Source: Geodermatophilus sp. DF01-2
GTDB taxonomy: Bacteria > Actinomycetota > Actinomycetes > Mycobacteriales > Geodermatophilaceae
Direction: 5' to 3'
NCBI RefSeq assembly: GCF_004571065.1
Contig: NZ_SPQN01000027.1
Span: forward strand, 1 to 42,723
Length of the DNA stretch: 42,723 nt
Shown: piece after piece, positions 41,363-42,723 of the stretch
How positions within the stretch are numbered: position 1 is the first letter of the stretch
Layout of the letters: each line of letters begins with the position of its first letter
The notes under the pieces: generated by a model
What the model saw: the letters and a program-made list of their open reading frames with translations, nothing else
Told to the model about the DNA's origin: nothing
Database searches by the model: none
Translations under genes and position numbers: made by a program

Positions 41363-42723
41363 GTGGCACTGGCGCTCTACCGGAAGTACCGCCCGGCGAC
41401 CTTCGCCGAGGTGGTCGGGCAGGAGCACGTCACCACCCCGCTGGTCAACGCGGTCGACGGCGGGCGGATCAACCACGCCTATCTCTTCAGCGGCCCACGC
41501 GGCTGCGGCAAGACGTCCTCCGCGCGGATCCTCGCCCGGTCGCTGAACTGCGAGCAGGGGCCGACGTCCACCCCCTGCGGCGTGTGCACCTCCTGCGTCT
41601 CGCTGGCGCCAGACGGGCCCGGCTCGATCGACGTCATCGAGATCGACGCGGCCAGCCACGGCGGTGTGGACGACGCCCGTGACCTGCGCGAACGCGCCTT
41701 CTTCGCCCCGGTGAACAGCCGGTACAAGGTCTACATCGTCGACGAGGCGCACATGGTCACCACGCAGGGCTTCAACGCCCTGCTCAAGGTGGTCGAGGAG
41801 CCGCCGGAGTTCCTCGTCTTCGTCTTCGCGACCACCGAGCCGGACAAGGTGCTGCCCACCATCCGCTCGCGCACGCACCACTACCCGTTCCGCCTGGTGC
41901 CGCCGGCGACGCTGCGCGGCCTGCTGGAGAAGACCTGCGCCGCCGAGGGCGTGCAGGTCGAGCCGACCGTCTTCCCGCTGGTGGTGCGCGCCGGCGGCGG
42001 CTCGGTCCGCGACTCGCTCTCGATCCTCGACCAGCTGCTCGCCGGCGCCGGGTCGGAGGGCGTCACCTACAAGAGCGCGGTGGGTCTGCTCGGCGTCACC
42101 GACGACGCGCTGCTCGACGAGACGATCGACGCTCTCGCCGCGCACGACCCGCCCGGCGTCTTCCGCGCCGTCGACCGGGTGGTGGAGGCCGGGCACGACC
42201 CGCGCCGGTTCGCCACCGACCTGCTCGACCGGCTGCGCGACCTCATCGTGCTCGACGCCGTCCCGGACGCCGGGGGCAACGGCCTGCTGGACTGCCCGCC
42301 CGACCGGCTGGACCTGATGAGCTCCCAGGCCCAGGCGCTGGGGTCGGCGACCCTGTCGCGGATGGCCGACACGGTGCACGCCGGCCTCACCGAGATGCGT
42401 GGGACGACGGCTCCGCGGCTGCTGCTCGAGCTGGTGTGCGCCCGGATGCTGCTGCCGGGCACCGACGGCTCGGCGGCGGCCACCCTGCAGCGGCTGGAGC
42501 GCATCGAGCGGCGGATGTCGATCGCCGGCGAGCACGCCGGCCGCCCGGTTGCCGAGCCGTCCGGCTCCGACGCGCCGGTCCGCGAGGCGCGGCCGGGGCC
42601 CGCAGCCGTCGCGCCCGAGCATCCCGCCCGCCCGGTGCGTGAGTTCGTGCGCAAGTCCCAGGCCGCGGCCCAGGCGCCGAGCGCCCCGGCGGCGCCGCAG
42701 CCGGCGCCCCGGCCTGCCCCGGA
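41363..42723 (+). CDS. dnaX: DNA polymerase III subunit gamma/tau (5' part)
   Basis: From GTG 41363 the frame is open to the window end (453 codons, no stop). It starts ALALYRKYRPATFAEVVGQE, followed by Walker A SGPRGCGKTSSARILA and the zinc module C-x8-C-x2-C-x2-C (CEQGPTSTPCGVCTSC). Then come Walker B YIVDEAHM, the sensor 1 region VFATTEPDKVLPTIRSRT and GGSVRDSLSILDQLL. These are the clamp-loader AAA+ domains I-III; the Pro/Ala-rich tail after about residue 390 begins domain IV. The gene continues outside the window. Confidence 0.96.
   Translation, partial: MALALYRKYRPATFAEVVGQEHVTTPLVNAVDGGRINHAYLFSGPRGCGKTSSARILARSLNCEQGPTSTPCGVCTSCVSLAPDGPGSIDVIEIDAASHGGVDDARDLRERAFFAPVNSRYKVYIVDEAHMVTTQGFNALLKVVEEPPEFLVFVFATTEPDKVLPTIRSRTHHYPFRLVPPATLRGLLEKTCAAEGVQVEPTVFPLVVRAGGGSVRDSLSILDQLLAGAGSEGVTYKSAVGLLGVTDDALLDETIDALAAHDPPGVFRAVDRVVEAGHDPRRFATDLLDRLRDLIVLDAVPDAGGNGLLDCPPDRLDLMSSQAQALGSATLSRMADTVHAGLTEMRGTTAPRLLLELVCARMLLPGTDGSAAATLQRLERIERRMSIAGEHAGRPVAEPSGSDAPVREARPGPAAVAPEHPARPVREFVRKSQAAAQAPSAPAAPQPAPRPAP

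Overview
The window is very GC-rich, with tightly packed genes, many GTG starts, stop/start overlaps of the GTGA or ATGA type, -10 boxes of the TAnnnT form and actinobacteria-type families (CGNR regulator, DUF2630, tRNA adenosine deaminase-associated protein, PASTA-type class A PBP, PAP2/DAGK fusion, PucR regulator). From general familiarity I would place it in Actinomycetota, probably Geodermatophilaceae (Blastococcus, Geodermatophilus or Modestobacter). The genus is inference.

Layout. 1-7000: the end of one gene, then a mostly minus-strand run: small membrane protein, PHP phosphoesterase, DoxX, a degenerate sugar transferase, a secreted Pro/Glu repeat protein, a PAP2-diacylglycerol kinase fusion and a CGNR regulator. 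7000-16050: MFS exporter, tRNA-Ser(GCT), tRNA-Arg(ACG), a GAF protein with an FtsX-like tail, a class A penicillin-binding protein, an FMN alpha-hydroxyacid dehydrogenase, an anchored surface protein and a MarR regulator. 16253-24118: seven overlapping plus-strand genes for a heptose-type glycan (GT2-HAD fusion, GT9, two GT4-like enzymes, GmhA-like isomerase, HldE-like kinase/nucleotidyltransferase, GT9). A broken substrate-binding/VWA gene and a UDP-glucuronate decarboxylase-like gene follow on the minus strand. 26698-33219: a five-gene branched-chain-amino-acid-type ABC importer, divergent from a PucR regulator. 33333-37525: DUF2630, prephenate dehydrogenase, thioesterase, O-methyltransferase, TadA-associated protein, HAD phosphatase, TadA and tRNA-Ser(CGA). 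37602-42723: Ser/Thr kinase with a small partner, tRNA-Ser(GGA), an EamA exporter with a probable leader-peptide attenuator, SRP RNA and the 5' part of dnaX.

How it fits together. The glycan operon carries recognisable isomerase, kinase, 7-phosphatase and nucleotidyltransferase steps for an activated heptose plus five glycosyltransferase modules, so it probably builds a heptose-containing envelope glycan. TadA makes inosine-34 in tRNA-Arg(ACG), and that tRNA is also in the window.

The two least expected signals lie outside genes. First, a 14-codon leader ORF ends exactly at a hairpin upstream of the EamA gene, with four segments that can pair alternatively and the last of which contains the ribosome-binding site. 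Second, a family of four dispersed elements begins 2-26 nt after stop codons, always in the direction of the upstream gene; one copy is read through as the start of a glycosyltransferase. Several start codons also sit 6-8 nt after a TAnnnT box, suggesting leaderless transcripts.
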